A stretch of 5,325 nucleotides of DNA from an uncultured Clostridia bacterium (GCA_945224895.1 CALYNW010000090.1:1-5325), one strand, 5' to 3'. Shown: positions 1 to 5,159, counted from the first letter of the stretch. Notes: generated from the letters alone by a model not told the origin. Numbers and translations are program-made.

Positions 1-150
1 GCCAAGGGTGCAGGTCTCGGACTTTATATAGTTAAGATGATGGTGGAGATGCACAGCGGTAATATTTATGCAAGGAGTGATGACGAGGAAACTGCAGAAT
101 TCGTCTTTACCCTGCCTAAAAATTATACACCCCGTTATAATAAAAAATAA
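1..150 (+). CDS. Sensor histidine kinase, C-terminal end only
   Basis: The reading frame is open from the window edge to TAA at 148-150, giving 49 residues. It starts AKGAGLGLYIVKMMVEMHSG, which is the G2 box of the HATPase_c ATP-binding domain followed by the helix and His-Ser-Gly turn typical of two-component sensor kinases. It then runs into the last strand (EFVFTLP) and a short basic tail. The kinase would phosphorylate itself and then a response regulator. The sensing part, the phospho-accepting His and the N and G1 boxes lie outside the window, so the signal cannot be read. It lies 83 nt upstream of an HtrA protease with no clear U-tailed terminator between them. By analogy with CssRS-htrA in Bacillus, or htrC at the end of walRK operons, it may belong to an envelope-stress or cell-wall regulatory unit. 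That link is inference. Confidence 0.9.
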   Translation, partial: AKGAGLGLYIVKMMVEMHSGNIYARSDDEETAEFVFTLPKNYTPRYNKK

Positions 151-225
151 CATTATAATCACTCCCGTAGGCTACAGCGGGGATTTGTGATGTCTTAACT
201 AAAATTTGTAGTCGGAAAGGCTATG
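151..225 (+). promoter_or_regulatory. Structured leader of htrA, copy 1 of a putative pseudoknot element
   Basis: This leader shares an architecture with the one at 3103-3179. CATTATA (151-157) precedes a hairpin with stem CCCG/CGGG (164-167/178-181), which may be extended by an outer ATCAC/GTGAT pairing (158-162/187-191). The loop carries GGCTACA (170-176). A 25-nt spacer (182-206) follows, then TGTAGTC (207-213), which can pair with the loop over 7 bp including one G-U. Next come the Shine-Dalgarno GGAAAGG (214-220) and CTATG. The result is an H-type pseudoknot with a 2-nt loop 1, its 3' strand directly against the Shine-Dalgarno. The ATG at 223 opens only a 4-codon frame whose TGA overlaps the htrA start (ATGA at 234-237). 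The pairing was worked out by eye. I do not recognise a named riboswitch class. Confidence 0.55.
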
Positions 226-233
226 GAATCAAT

Positions 234-1772
234 ATGAGCGAATTTGACGAAGAAAAAAACAAGGAAGAACAGGCAAGACCTGACTATTATCAGCCAACAG
301 GCGGTACAAACGGAACCTACTACACACCGCCGGAGAATAATGAAAACGAGCAGGCTGACAACGGTGCATATCATTATTCATATGTAAATAATGATAACAA
401 TAATCAAAATTCAGGTCAGTCCTACAACGGCTATCAGGAAAATAATAATTATTATAATCCAAACAGCCAAAGCGATTATTCCTACGATAACAGCAGCTAC
501 AACAACGATTACAGCAATAACAATAATGATGACAAAAACAAGCCTAAAAAAAGCAAGGCAGGAATTGTAATTCTTATTGTCATAATCGTATGCGTATGTG
601 TTGCCGTTGCAGGAATTGTTGTTTCAAGTCTCGGCATAAAAAGTAACTCAAACGATAAAGAAAGCACCTCCCAGTCACAGGATGCAGGTGAAAAAGACGT
701 AACCGCAAAGGACAGCAACGAGGTTGCAACCATTGATAAGGAAGGAAATTACACAGTTGCAGGCGTTGCAAAGGAATGTATCGACTCCTGCGTAGGCATT
801 ACGGTTTATTCACAGCAGGCAAGTGCCTACAGCTATTTCTACGGCTACGGCTATGGCTCACAGGACAATAGCAATAATTCCGAGCCGTCAAAGTCAGGCG
901 AAGGCTCCGGCGTAATTATGTCCGAGAAGGATGGCAAAACATATATTATTACCTGTGCCCACGTTATCAGCGGCGGTGATAGCTTTAAGGTTACTCTTAA
1001 CAATAAAGAGGAATACGACGCAGCAATGGTTGCATATGACAGTCAAACTGATATCGGCGTACTTTCCATTGATGCCACAGGCTTGAAGGTTGCGGAATTT
1101 GCAAATAGTGAAAATCTTGTTGTAGGCGAGCAGGTTGTTGCAATCGGATGTCCCGGCGGAATTGAATTTATGAACTCTGTCACAAGCGGTTATATTTCAG
1201 CCCTTGACAGACCTGTTTCATCAAGCATCGGATATGACAACAAATGTATACAGACCGATGCCGCTATCAACCCCGGTAACAGTGGTGGTGCACTCTTTAA
1301 TATGCAGGGACAGGTAATCGGCATCAACTCATCAAAAATCGCTTCAACAGAATATGAGGGTATGGGCTTTGCCGTTCCGTCATCTACTGCCTTAGCAACC
1401 GCAAACAGCCTTATTAAGTCCGGCTATGTTGAGGGCAGAGCAAAAATCGGTATTCAGTATAGTCCCATTACAAGCTTTAACAATGCTTCTGCTATTTTAA
1501 ATGCACTTGAGGAAAAGGGCTTTAAGGACGCAAAGGGCACAATGGTTATCAATTCCGTTGATGATAATTCTGATTTGAAGAACAAGGATATCAAGCAATA
1601 TGATATGATTGTGGCAGTAAACGGTGAAACAATGACATCTACCGACGTTATGACCTCTATCCTTGCCGATTCAAAGCCCGGTGATACAATCAAGCTGACT
1701 GTGGCAAGAATAGAAAACAATGAAATTAAAACCTTTGAGGTTGAATGTAAGCTTATTGAATCTAAAGGCTGA
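234..1772 (+). CDS. htrA: Membrane-anchored HtrA/DegP-family serine protease with PDZ domain
   Basis: This is a 512-aa protease of the trypsin-like S1C family, which degrades or refolds misfolded exported proteins at the outer face of the membrane. Residues 1-105 are a cytoplasmic low-complexity tail rich in Asn, Tyr, Ser and Gln (15 Tyr), ending in a Lys cluster (KNKPKKSK). Residues 111-135 form one transmembrane helix. The protease domain covers about 175-395 with the full triad: His243 (ITCAHVI), Asp273 (QTDIGVL) and Ser350 (GNSGGAL). A PDZ domain spans about 404-505. The variable loop at 199-208 is an aromatic run, YSYFYGYGYG. Six cysteines (182, 186, 241, 306, 338, 505) lie outside the membrane, which is many for an exported Firmicutes protein; 241 is two residues before the catalytic His. 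The only sensible start is the ATG at 234; its Shine-Dalgarno GGAAAGG (214-220) is 13 nt away, longer than usual. A strong terminator follows. Confidence 0.95.
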   Translation: MSEFDEEKNKEEQARPDYYQPTGGTNGTYYTPPENNENEQADNGAYHYSYVNNDNNNQNSGQSYNGYQENNNYYNPNSQSDYSYDNSSYNNDYSNNNNDDKNKPKKSKAGIVILIVIIVCVCVAVAGIVVSSLGIKSNSNDKESTSQSQDAGEKDVTAKDSNEVATIDKEGNYTVAGVAKECIDSCVGITVYSQQASAYSYFYGYGYGSQDNSNNSEPSKSGEGSGVIMSEKDGKTYIITCAHVISGGDSFKVTLNNKEEYDAAMVAYDSQTDIGVLSIDATGLKVAEFANSENLVVGEQVVAIGCPGGIEFMNSVTSGYISALDRPVSSSIGYDNKCIQTDAAINPGNSGGALFNMQGQVIGINSSKIASTEYEGMGFAVPSSTALATANSLIKSGYVEGRAKIGIQYSPITSFNNASAILNALEEKGFKDAKGTMVINSVDDNSDLKNKDIKQYDMIVAVNGETMTSTDVMTSILADSKPGDTIKLTVARIENNEIKTFEVECKLIESKG

Positions 1773-1793
1773 TTTAAAACATTATATGATACG

Positions 1794-1829
1794 CAGAGCA
1801 CCTTTTAAACTTAGGTGCTCTGTTTTTTT
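1794..1829 (+). terminator. Intrinsic terminator of htrA
   Basis: A perfect 10-bp stem (CAGAGCACCT at 1794-1803 with AGGTGCTCTG at 1813-1822) with a 9-nt loop is followed at once by seven T (1823-1829). It starts 21 nt after the htrA stop codon and separates htrA from the ABC cassette, whose promoter begins 12 nt later. Confidence 0.93.
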
Positions 1830-1840
1830 CTACAATAGTA

Positions 1841-1869
1841 TTGACTTTAATGCTTTTATGTGCTAAACT
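1841..1869 (+). promoter_or_regulatory. Sigma-A-type promoter of the ABC importer cassette
   Basis: The -35 box TTGACT (1841-1846), a 17-nt spacer and the -10 box TAAACT (1864-1869) match the vegetative consensus closely. TGC directly before the -10 box makes it an extended -10 promoter. Transcription should begin near 1876, giving a leader of only about 27 nt. There is no room for a T-box or riboswitch, so any regulation here is more likely through protein binding to DNA. The Shine-Dalgarno GAGAGG (1889-1894) sits 8 nt before the ATG at 1903. Confidence 0.85.
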
Positions 1870-1877
1870 GAAAGCAT
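1850..1877. promoter_or_regulatory. Dyad overlapping the -10 box, possible operator
   Basis: The inverted repeat ATGCTTT (1850-1856) and AAAGCAT (1871-1877) is a perfect 7-bp match separated by 14 nt. The half-sites are 21 bp apart, about two helical turns, and bracket the -10 box and start point. This is the place and size expected of a repressor site. The half-sites are short and AT-rich, so chance is possible, and no regulator family is recognised. Confidence 0.35.
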
Positions 1878-1902
1878 CAAAAAACTATGAGAGGTAGTAA
1901 TT

Positions 1903-2940
1903 ATGAAAAAATTATTCAAAAGAGTGGCTGCTCTTGCTCTTGCAGTAATATTAGTTGCAAGTGTATTTGCAGGATGCAGCACAAAAACATCAACAAATCA
2001 GGTTGGTCTTCTTTACTGTTCAGCAGAGGCTAACTCAAAGTATCAGGTAGAAAAGGTATCCGAAGAGCTTGCAAAGCTTGGTTACACTACAAAGGAATAT
2101 TCCTTTGCCGATTCCAACGACCTTGCTTCCGTGCTTAACACAGCTATTGCTGAGTCAAATGCTATTTACATTCCTACTGATAACACCTGTGCTAACAACA
2201 CAGAGCTTATCAACAATGCTTGTGAGCCTGCAGGTATTCCTATTATCGCAGGTGAAGAAGGTATCTGCGAAGGCTGCGGTGTAGCAACACTTTCAATTTC
2301 ATATTATGACCTTGGTGTTGCAACAGCAAAGATGGCTTATGACGTTCTTGTTAACGGTGCCGATGTTTCAACAATGGATATTGCTTATGTTGATTCATCT
2401 ACTCTTGTTAAAAAGGCAGTTCCCGAAAGAGCTGAAAAGCTCGGCATTACAATTCCCGAAGGCTTTGTAGCAATCGGTGAAGAGGCAGACGATACAAGCA
2501 CTGATGCTCAGGAGGAGCTTGCTAAGTATGATGGCGATAAGGTATTCAACATCGGTATCTGCCAGCTTGTTCAGCATCCTGCTCTTGACGCTGCAACTCT
2601 CGGATTCAAGGAAACACTTACAAAGATGCTTGGCGAGGACCACGTAAAGTTTGACGAGCAAAACGCATCAGGTGATTCCGCAACATGTTCAACAATCGTT
2701 AACCAGTTTGTTTCAAAGAATGTTGACCTTATTCTTGCAAATGCAACTCCTGCACTTCAGGCTGCTGCTTCTGCAACTCAGGATATTCCGATTCTCGGTA
2801 CATCTGTAACAGAGTACGGTGTAGCTCTTGATATCGCTGATTTCAACGGTAAGACAGGTATCAACGTATCCGGTACATCAGACCTTGCTCCCCTTGATCA
2901 GCAGGCTGCTCTCTTTGAAGAGCTTAACATTGCGAAATAA
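1903..2940 (+). CDS. ABC importer solute-binding lipoprotein, TrpX-like (ABC_sub_bind), circularly permuted
   Basis: This 345-aa lipoprotein captures the solute of the importer encoded downstream. It has a basic N-terminus, a hydrophobic core and a lipobox (FAGC) that puts the lipidated Cys at 25. Family motifs are clear but in swapped order. Residues 33-193 hold what is normally the C-terminal part: VGLLYCSAEANSKYQVE, AIYIPTDNT (88-95), IAGEEG (115-120), SISYYDLG (131-138) and the usual C-terminal GITIPEG (181-187). After an acidic linker (about 194-213), residues 214-345 hold what is normally the N-terminal part: VFNIGICQLVQHPALDAA (214-231), the ASGDSATCSTIVNQ helix, ANATPALQAAA, ILGTSVTEYGVAL and NVSGTSDLAPLDQQ. 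The protein stops at EELNIAK, just where normal members go on to the KxVGxLY strand that here follows the signal. Signal, start, frame and stop are intact, so it looks functional. TrpX-like proteins bind aromatic amino acids; the ligand here is unproven. Confidence 0.9.
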   Translation: MKKLFKRVAALALAVILVASVFAGCSTKTSTNQVGLLYCSAEANSKYQVEKVSEELAKLGYTTKEYSFADSNDLASVLNTAIAESNAIYIPTDNTCANNTELINNACEPAGIPIIAGEEGICEGCGVATLSISYYDLGVATAKMAYDVLVNGADVSTMDIAYVDSSTLVKKAVPERAEKLGITIPEGFVAIGEEADDTSTDAQEELAKYDGDKVFNIGICQLVQHPALDAATLGFKETLTKMLGEDHVKFDEQNASGDSATCSTIVNQFVSKNVDLILANATPALQAAASATQDIPILGTSVTEYGVALDIADFNGKTGINVSGTSDLAPLDQQAALFEELNIAK

Positions 2941-2968
2941 TAATATTAAAGTCGTAAATTAATCAATT

Positions 2969-3013
2969 ATGGCAACGGGATATAATAATCTTGTTGCCAT
3001 TGTTGTTGTATTT
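2969..3013 (+). terminator. Hairpin with weak U-tract after the binding-protein gene
   Basis: The arms ATGGCAAC (2969-2976) and GTTGCCAT (2993-3000) pair perfectly. The stem continues inward through two G-U pairs and GAT/ATC to a 6-nt ATAATA loop, giving about 13 bp. The tail TGTTGTTGTATTT is only partly T-rich, so this is probably a partial terminator or an mRNA 3'-end stabiliser. Such a hairpin between a binding-protein gene and its permease gene commonly yields more of the binding protein than of the membrane parts. Confidence 0.6.
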
Positions 3014-3022
3014 AAAGGAGAA

Positions 3023-3044
3023 TTAGCGTGAAAAATCACGCTAA
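3023..3044. repeat. Palindrome in the binding protein-permease gap
   Basis: TTAGCGTGA (3023-3031) and TCACGCTAA (3036-3044) form a perfect 9-bp stem around an AAAA loop. There is no T-tract on the + strand, so it is not a standard terminator. The first arm contains a GTG with a good Shine-Dalgarno (AAAGGAG, 3014-3020) that opens a 36-codon frame to TAG at 3136-3138. I do not treat that as a supported gene, because the frame lies entirely within palindromic sequence. Confidence 0.6.
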
Positions 3045-3056
3045 AACGATTATATT

Positions 3057-3094
3057 GCCCTCAAAATTTGCCTGTGGCAAAATTTTGAGATGGC
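3057..3094. repeat. Long imperfect palindrome
   Basis: CTCAAAATTTGCC (3060-3072) pairs with GGCAAAATTTTGAG (3076-3089), with one bulged A and a TGT loop. An outer GCC/GGC pair (3057-3059/3092-3094) lies beyond a small internal loop. The size and bulge resemble a dispersed intergenic palindromic repeat. Only a genome-wide count can show whether it is repeated; there is one copy in this window. Confidence 0.5.
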
Positions 3095-3102
3095 TAAATT
3101 CA

Positions 3103-3179
3103 CATTATACGCCTTATCCGGCTACAATAAGGCGTTAGAAATTTTTTTAATTATACTATTTGTAGTCAGAAAGGCTATG
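3103..3179 (+). promoter_or_regulatory. Structured leader of the permease gene, copy 2 of the putative pseudoknot element
   Basis: CATTATA (3103-3109) precedes a 9-bp stem, ACGCCTTAT/ATAAGGCGT (3109-3117/3127-3135), with the loop CCGGCTACA. The loop's GGCTACA (3120-3126) can pair with TGTAGTC (3161-3167) after a 25-nt AT-rich spacer (3136-3160). AGAAAGG (3168-3174) follows directly as the Shine-Dalgarno, then CTATG. Loop, spacer length and 3' motif match the htrA leader, while the stem sequence differs but still pairs. The ATG at 3177 is followed at once by TGA, a minimal start-stop frame, 7 nt before the real start. A run of seven T (3142-3148) lies 6 nt after the stem, so the hairpin could also act as a poor terminator. 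TATACT (3152-3157) resembles a -10 box but has no matching -35 box. Confidence 0.55.
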
Positions 3180-3188
3180 TGAATTATT

Positions 3189-4115
3189 ATGGCATCTTTA
3201 CTTGCGTCAATGCCGGGTGCTGTCGCCTACGGTATAATTTGGGGCATTATGGCAATCGGTGTATATATCACCTTCAGAGTGCTTGACGTTGCCGACCTTA
3301 CCGTTGACGGTTCAATGGCAACAGGCGGTATTGTTCTTGCTGTGCTTGTAAAAAACGGAACAAATATTTATCTTGCAGTAGCCATTGCCTTTTTAGTGGG
3401 TTGCTTGGCGGGATTGATTACGGGCGTTTTTCACGCATTTTTCGGAATACCGGCAATTCTTGCAGGTATTCTTACCCAGTTAAGCCTGTATTCTATAAAT
3501 CTTCATATATCAAATAAAAACTCCAACGTACCTGTCAGTGCAAGAAACATTGATAATATTTTGCTTACATCCGGTAATAATGTTAAATCAATAATTGTAG
3601 CAATAATATTTGCTGTCGTTTTGATTGCTATTTTGTATTGGTTCTTTGGAACCGAAATAGGCTCATCTATCAGAGCAACAGGATGCAACCAGGCTATGTC
3701 ACGTGCTAATGGTATTAACACAAAATTCAATATTATTTTCGGTCTTGTTCTTTCAAACGGTATAGTTGCTCTTTCCGGCGCCCTTTATGCACAATATCAG
3801 GGCTTTGCAGATATCAATATGGGCAGAGGTGCAATCGTTATCGGTCTTGCTGCGGTTATTGTCGGTGAGGTTATTTTCGGAAAGATTTTCCGAAACTTTG
3901 CATTAACTCTTGTTGCTGTTGTTTTCGGTGGAATTATCTATTATATCGTTCAAAACATTGTTGTATGGCTCGGATTAGATGCAAACGACCTTAAGCTTCT
4001 CTCTGCCGTTGTTGTTGCAATCTTCCTTGGTATCCCTTATTGGCAAAAGCAGGCGAAATCAAAAATAGGTATGAAACAGTCTAAAAAGGTGAAGGGAGAG
4101 GATACAAATGCTTAA
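3189..4115 (+). CDS. ABC importer permease, BPD_transp_2 family (TrpY-like)
   Basis: This 308-aa integral membrane subunit forms the channel that takes solute from the binding protein. I see about nine hydrophobic segments, near residues 12-32, 43-54, 60-81, 84-100, 134-153, 177-199, 215-229, 237-259 and 268-283. The cytoplasmic loop GTEIGSSIRATGCNQAMSRANGI (given in two halves, GTEIGSSIRATG and CNQAMSRANGI, 154-176) is the ATPase-coupling region of the branched-chain-type permease family. The length is normal for this family, and a single permease gene suggests a homodimeric channel. The C-terminus is short and Lys-rich. The ATG at 3189 is the only start that retains the first hydrophobic segment; its Shine-Dalgarno AGAAAGG (3168-3174) is 14 nt away, unusually far, as in htrA. 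The last 8 nt overlap the ATPase gene, indicating translational coupling. Confidence 0.93.
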   Translation: MASLLASMPGAVAYGIIWGIMAIGVYITFRVLDVADLTVDGSMATGGIVLAVLVKNGTNIYLAVAIAFLVGCLAGLITGVFHAFFGIPAILAGILTQLSLYSINLHISNKNSNVPVSARNIDNILLTSGNNVKSIIVAIIFAVVLIAILYWFFGTEIGSSIRATGCNQAMSRANGINTKFNIIFGLVLSNGIVALSGALYAQYQGFADINMGRGAIVIGLAAVIVGEVIFGKIFRNFALTLVAVVFGGIIYYIVQNIVVWLGLDANDLKLLSAVVVAIFLGIPYWQKQAKSKIGMKQSKKVKGEDTNA

Positions 4116-4917
4116 AATCGAAAATGTATATAAAACCTTCAATCCCGGAACAATTAATGAGAAAAAAGCTCTTAGGGGTGTTGACCTTGTTCTTAACGAG
4201 GGCGATTTTGTAACAGTTATCGGCGGTAACGGTGCCGGTAAATCAACGATGCTTAATATGGTTGCAGGTGTTTATCCTGTTGATTGCGGAAATATTATTA
4301 TTGATGATGTTGATGTTACAAAGCTCCCCGAGCATAAAAGGGCAAAATATATCGGCAGAGTTTTTCAGGACCCAATGACAGGTACTGCCGCTGATATGCA
4401 AATTGTTGAAAACCTTGCTCTTGCGGCAAGAAGAGGTCAGAAAAGAGGCTTGAAATTCGGTGTTACCCGAAAGGAAAAGGAAGAGTATGTAGAAATTCTT
4501 AAGGGCCTGGATTTAGGACTTGAAACAAGACTTACATCTAAGGTAGGACTTCTTTCAGGCGGTCAGAGACAGGCGGTTACACTTCTTATGGCGACGCTTA
4601 AAAAGCCAAAGCTTTTGCTTCTTGATGAGCATACTGCCGCCCTTGACCCTAAGACTGCTAAAAAGGTTCTTGATTTAACAGAGAAAATCGTTGAGAGGGA
4701 TAACCTTACAACAATTATGATTACCCACAATATGAAGGACGCTATCAATATCGGTAACCGTCTTATTATGATGAATGAGGGTAAAATAATCTATGATGTT
4801 TCGGGCGAGGAAAAGAAAAAGCTGACAACAGCAGACCTTCTTGCAAAATTCAAAACCACATCGGGTGAGGAATTTGATAACGACAGAATTCTCCTCTCCA
4901 CCGAGGCAGACGAATAA
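4108..4917 (+). CDS. ABC importer ATP-binding protein (TrpZ-like)
   Basis: This 269-aa cytoplasmic ATPase powers the importer. All nucleotide-binding motifs are intact and in order: Walker A GGNGAGKST (39-47), Q-loop VFQDP (Gln87), signature LSGGQRQAV (149-157), Walker B LLLLDEH with catalytic Glu174, D-loop AALD (177-180) and H-loop His207 in ITHN. The VFQDPMTGTAADMQIVENLALA segment (VFQDPMTGT, then AADMQIVENLALA) after the Q-loop fits ATPases that partner BPD_transp_2 permeases in TrpXYZ-type cassettes. The ATG at 4108 follows a strong Shine-Dalgarno (GGAGAGG, 4095-4101) 6 nt away and overlaps the permease stop. It is the last gene of the cassette; a terminator hairpin starts 14 nt after the stop. 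Confidence 0.95.
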   Translation: MLKIENVYKTFNPGTINEKKALRGVDLVLNEGDFVTVIGGNGAGKSTMLNMVAGVYPVDCGNIIIDDVDVTKLPEHKRAKYIGRVFQDPMTGTAADMQIVENLALAARRGQKRGLKFGVTRKEKEEYVEILKGLDLGLETRLTSKVGLLSGGQRQAVTLLMATLKKPKLLLLDEHTAALDPKTAKKVLDLTEKIVERDNLTTIMITHNMKDAINIGNRLIMMNEGKIIYDVSGEEKKKLTTADLLAKFKTTSGEEFDNDRILLSTEADE

Positions 4918-4930
4918 TTTATAAAAAAGT

Positions 4931-4965
4931 AAACAACCTTGCAGAATTTATCTGCAAGGTTGTTT
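4931..4965 (+). terminator. Terminator hairpin of the ABC cassette, copy 1
   Basis: A perfect 15-bp stem (AAACAACCTTGCAGA at 4931-4945, TCTGCAAGGTTGTTT at 4951-4965) has a 5-nt ATTTA loop. The 3' arm ends GTTT but the T-run stops there at CAGCG, so the U-tract is short compared with copy 2 at 5242-5275. An A-run before the stem (4923-4928) would give a T-tract on the opposite strand. Bases 4935-4965 are identical to 5242-5272. Confidence 0.75.
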
Positions 4966-5006
4966 CAGCGTGTAGAAAAAGTCAAATATTAAGTTTCTAC
5001 ACGCTG
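4966..5006. repeat. Palindrome butted against terminator copy 1
   Basis: CAGCGTGTAGAAA (4966-4978) and TTTCTACACGCTG (4994-5006) form a perfect 13-bp stem with a 15-nt AT-rich loop. It starts at the base right after the preceding hairpin ends, with no spacer. No T-tract follows on the + strand. It looks like a dispersed intergenic repeat unit. Confidence 0.65.
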
Positions 5007-5022
5007 GCAGACTTCGAGAAAT

Positions 5023-5089
5023 GGAACTGAATTTCGTTTTCTTGCGAAGGAAGATGTACAATGGTACCTCGACTGAGTAAAAAACGAAA
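5023..5089. repeat. Compound palindromic element, probably truncated on the right
   Basis: TTTCGTTTT (5032-5040) pairs with AAAACGAAA (5081-5089). Inside, GATGTAC (5053-5059) and GTACCTC (5064-5070) form an apical hairpin with one mismatch and an AATG loop. The left arm extends outward as GGAACTGAA (5023-5031), but the matching right extension is absent and the sequence changes to AACGCC after 5089. The right end therefore looks lost or replaced. The layout suggests a small non-coding repeat element; it resembles palindromic repeats of gut Clostridia from memory only. Confidence 0.45.
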
Positions 5090-5095
5090 AACGCC

Positions 5096-5130
5096 AAAAG
5101 TGGCATAAATTCGATATTTATGCCACTTTT
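5096..5130. terminator. Perfect 15-bp hairpin with T-rich flank, terminator-like
   Basis: AAAAGTGGCATAAAT (5096-5110) and ATTTATGCCACTTTT (5116-5130) pair perfectly around the loop TCGAT. TTTT ends the stem on the + strand and AAAA begins it, so the hairpin could terminate transcription from either side. No gene ends directly before it, so it may instead be a repeat unit of the surrounding mosaic. Confidence 0.5.
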
Positions 5131-5159
5131 CAAATTTTTAAGTCGCTGAAAAATAAAGC

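Noticed and set aside
1454..1801. 115-codon minus-strand frame opposite the end of htrA
   Set aside because: It is antisense to the clearly coding PDZ region and runs through the htrA terminator. It is a shadow of the real gene.
1903..2940. Assembly chimera as the explanation of the swapped binding-protein order
   Set aside because: The gene has a fitting promoter, Shine-Dalgarno, signal peptide with lipobox, unbroken frame, clean stop and hairpin. A random misjoin would not give an in-frame join at both lobe boundaries. Read-level proof is not available here.
3129..3157. Possible promoter for the permease gene with -10 box TATACT (3152-3157)
   Set aside because: No -35 box at 16-18 nt and no extended TGn. 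The sequence is the AT-rich spacer of the leader element, and a start there would cut the pseudoknot.
4948..5133. 61-codon minus-strand frame after the ATPase gene
   Set aside because: It lies across four separate palindromes, has no recognisable domain, and its composition follows the hairpin arms. It is most likely non-coding repeat sequence.
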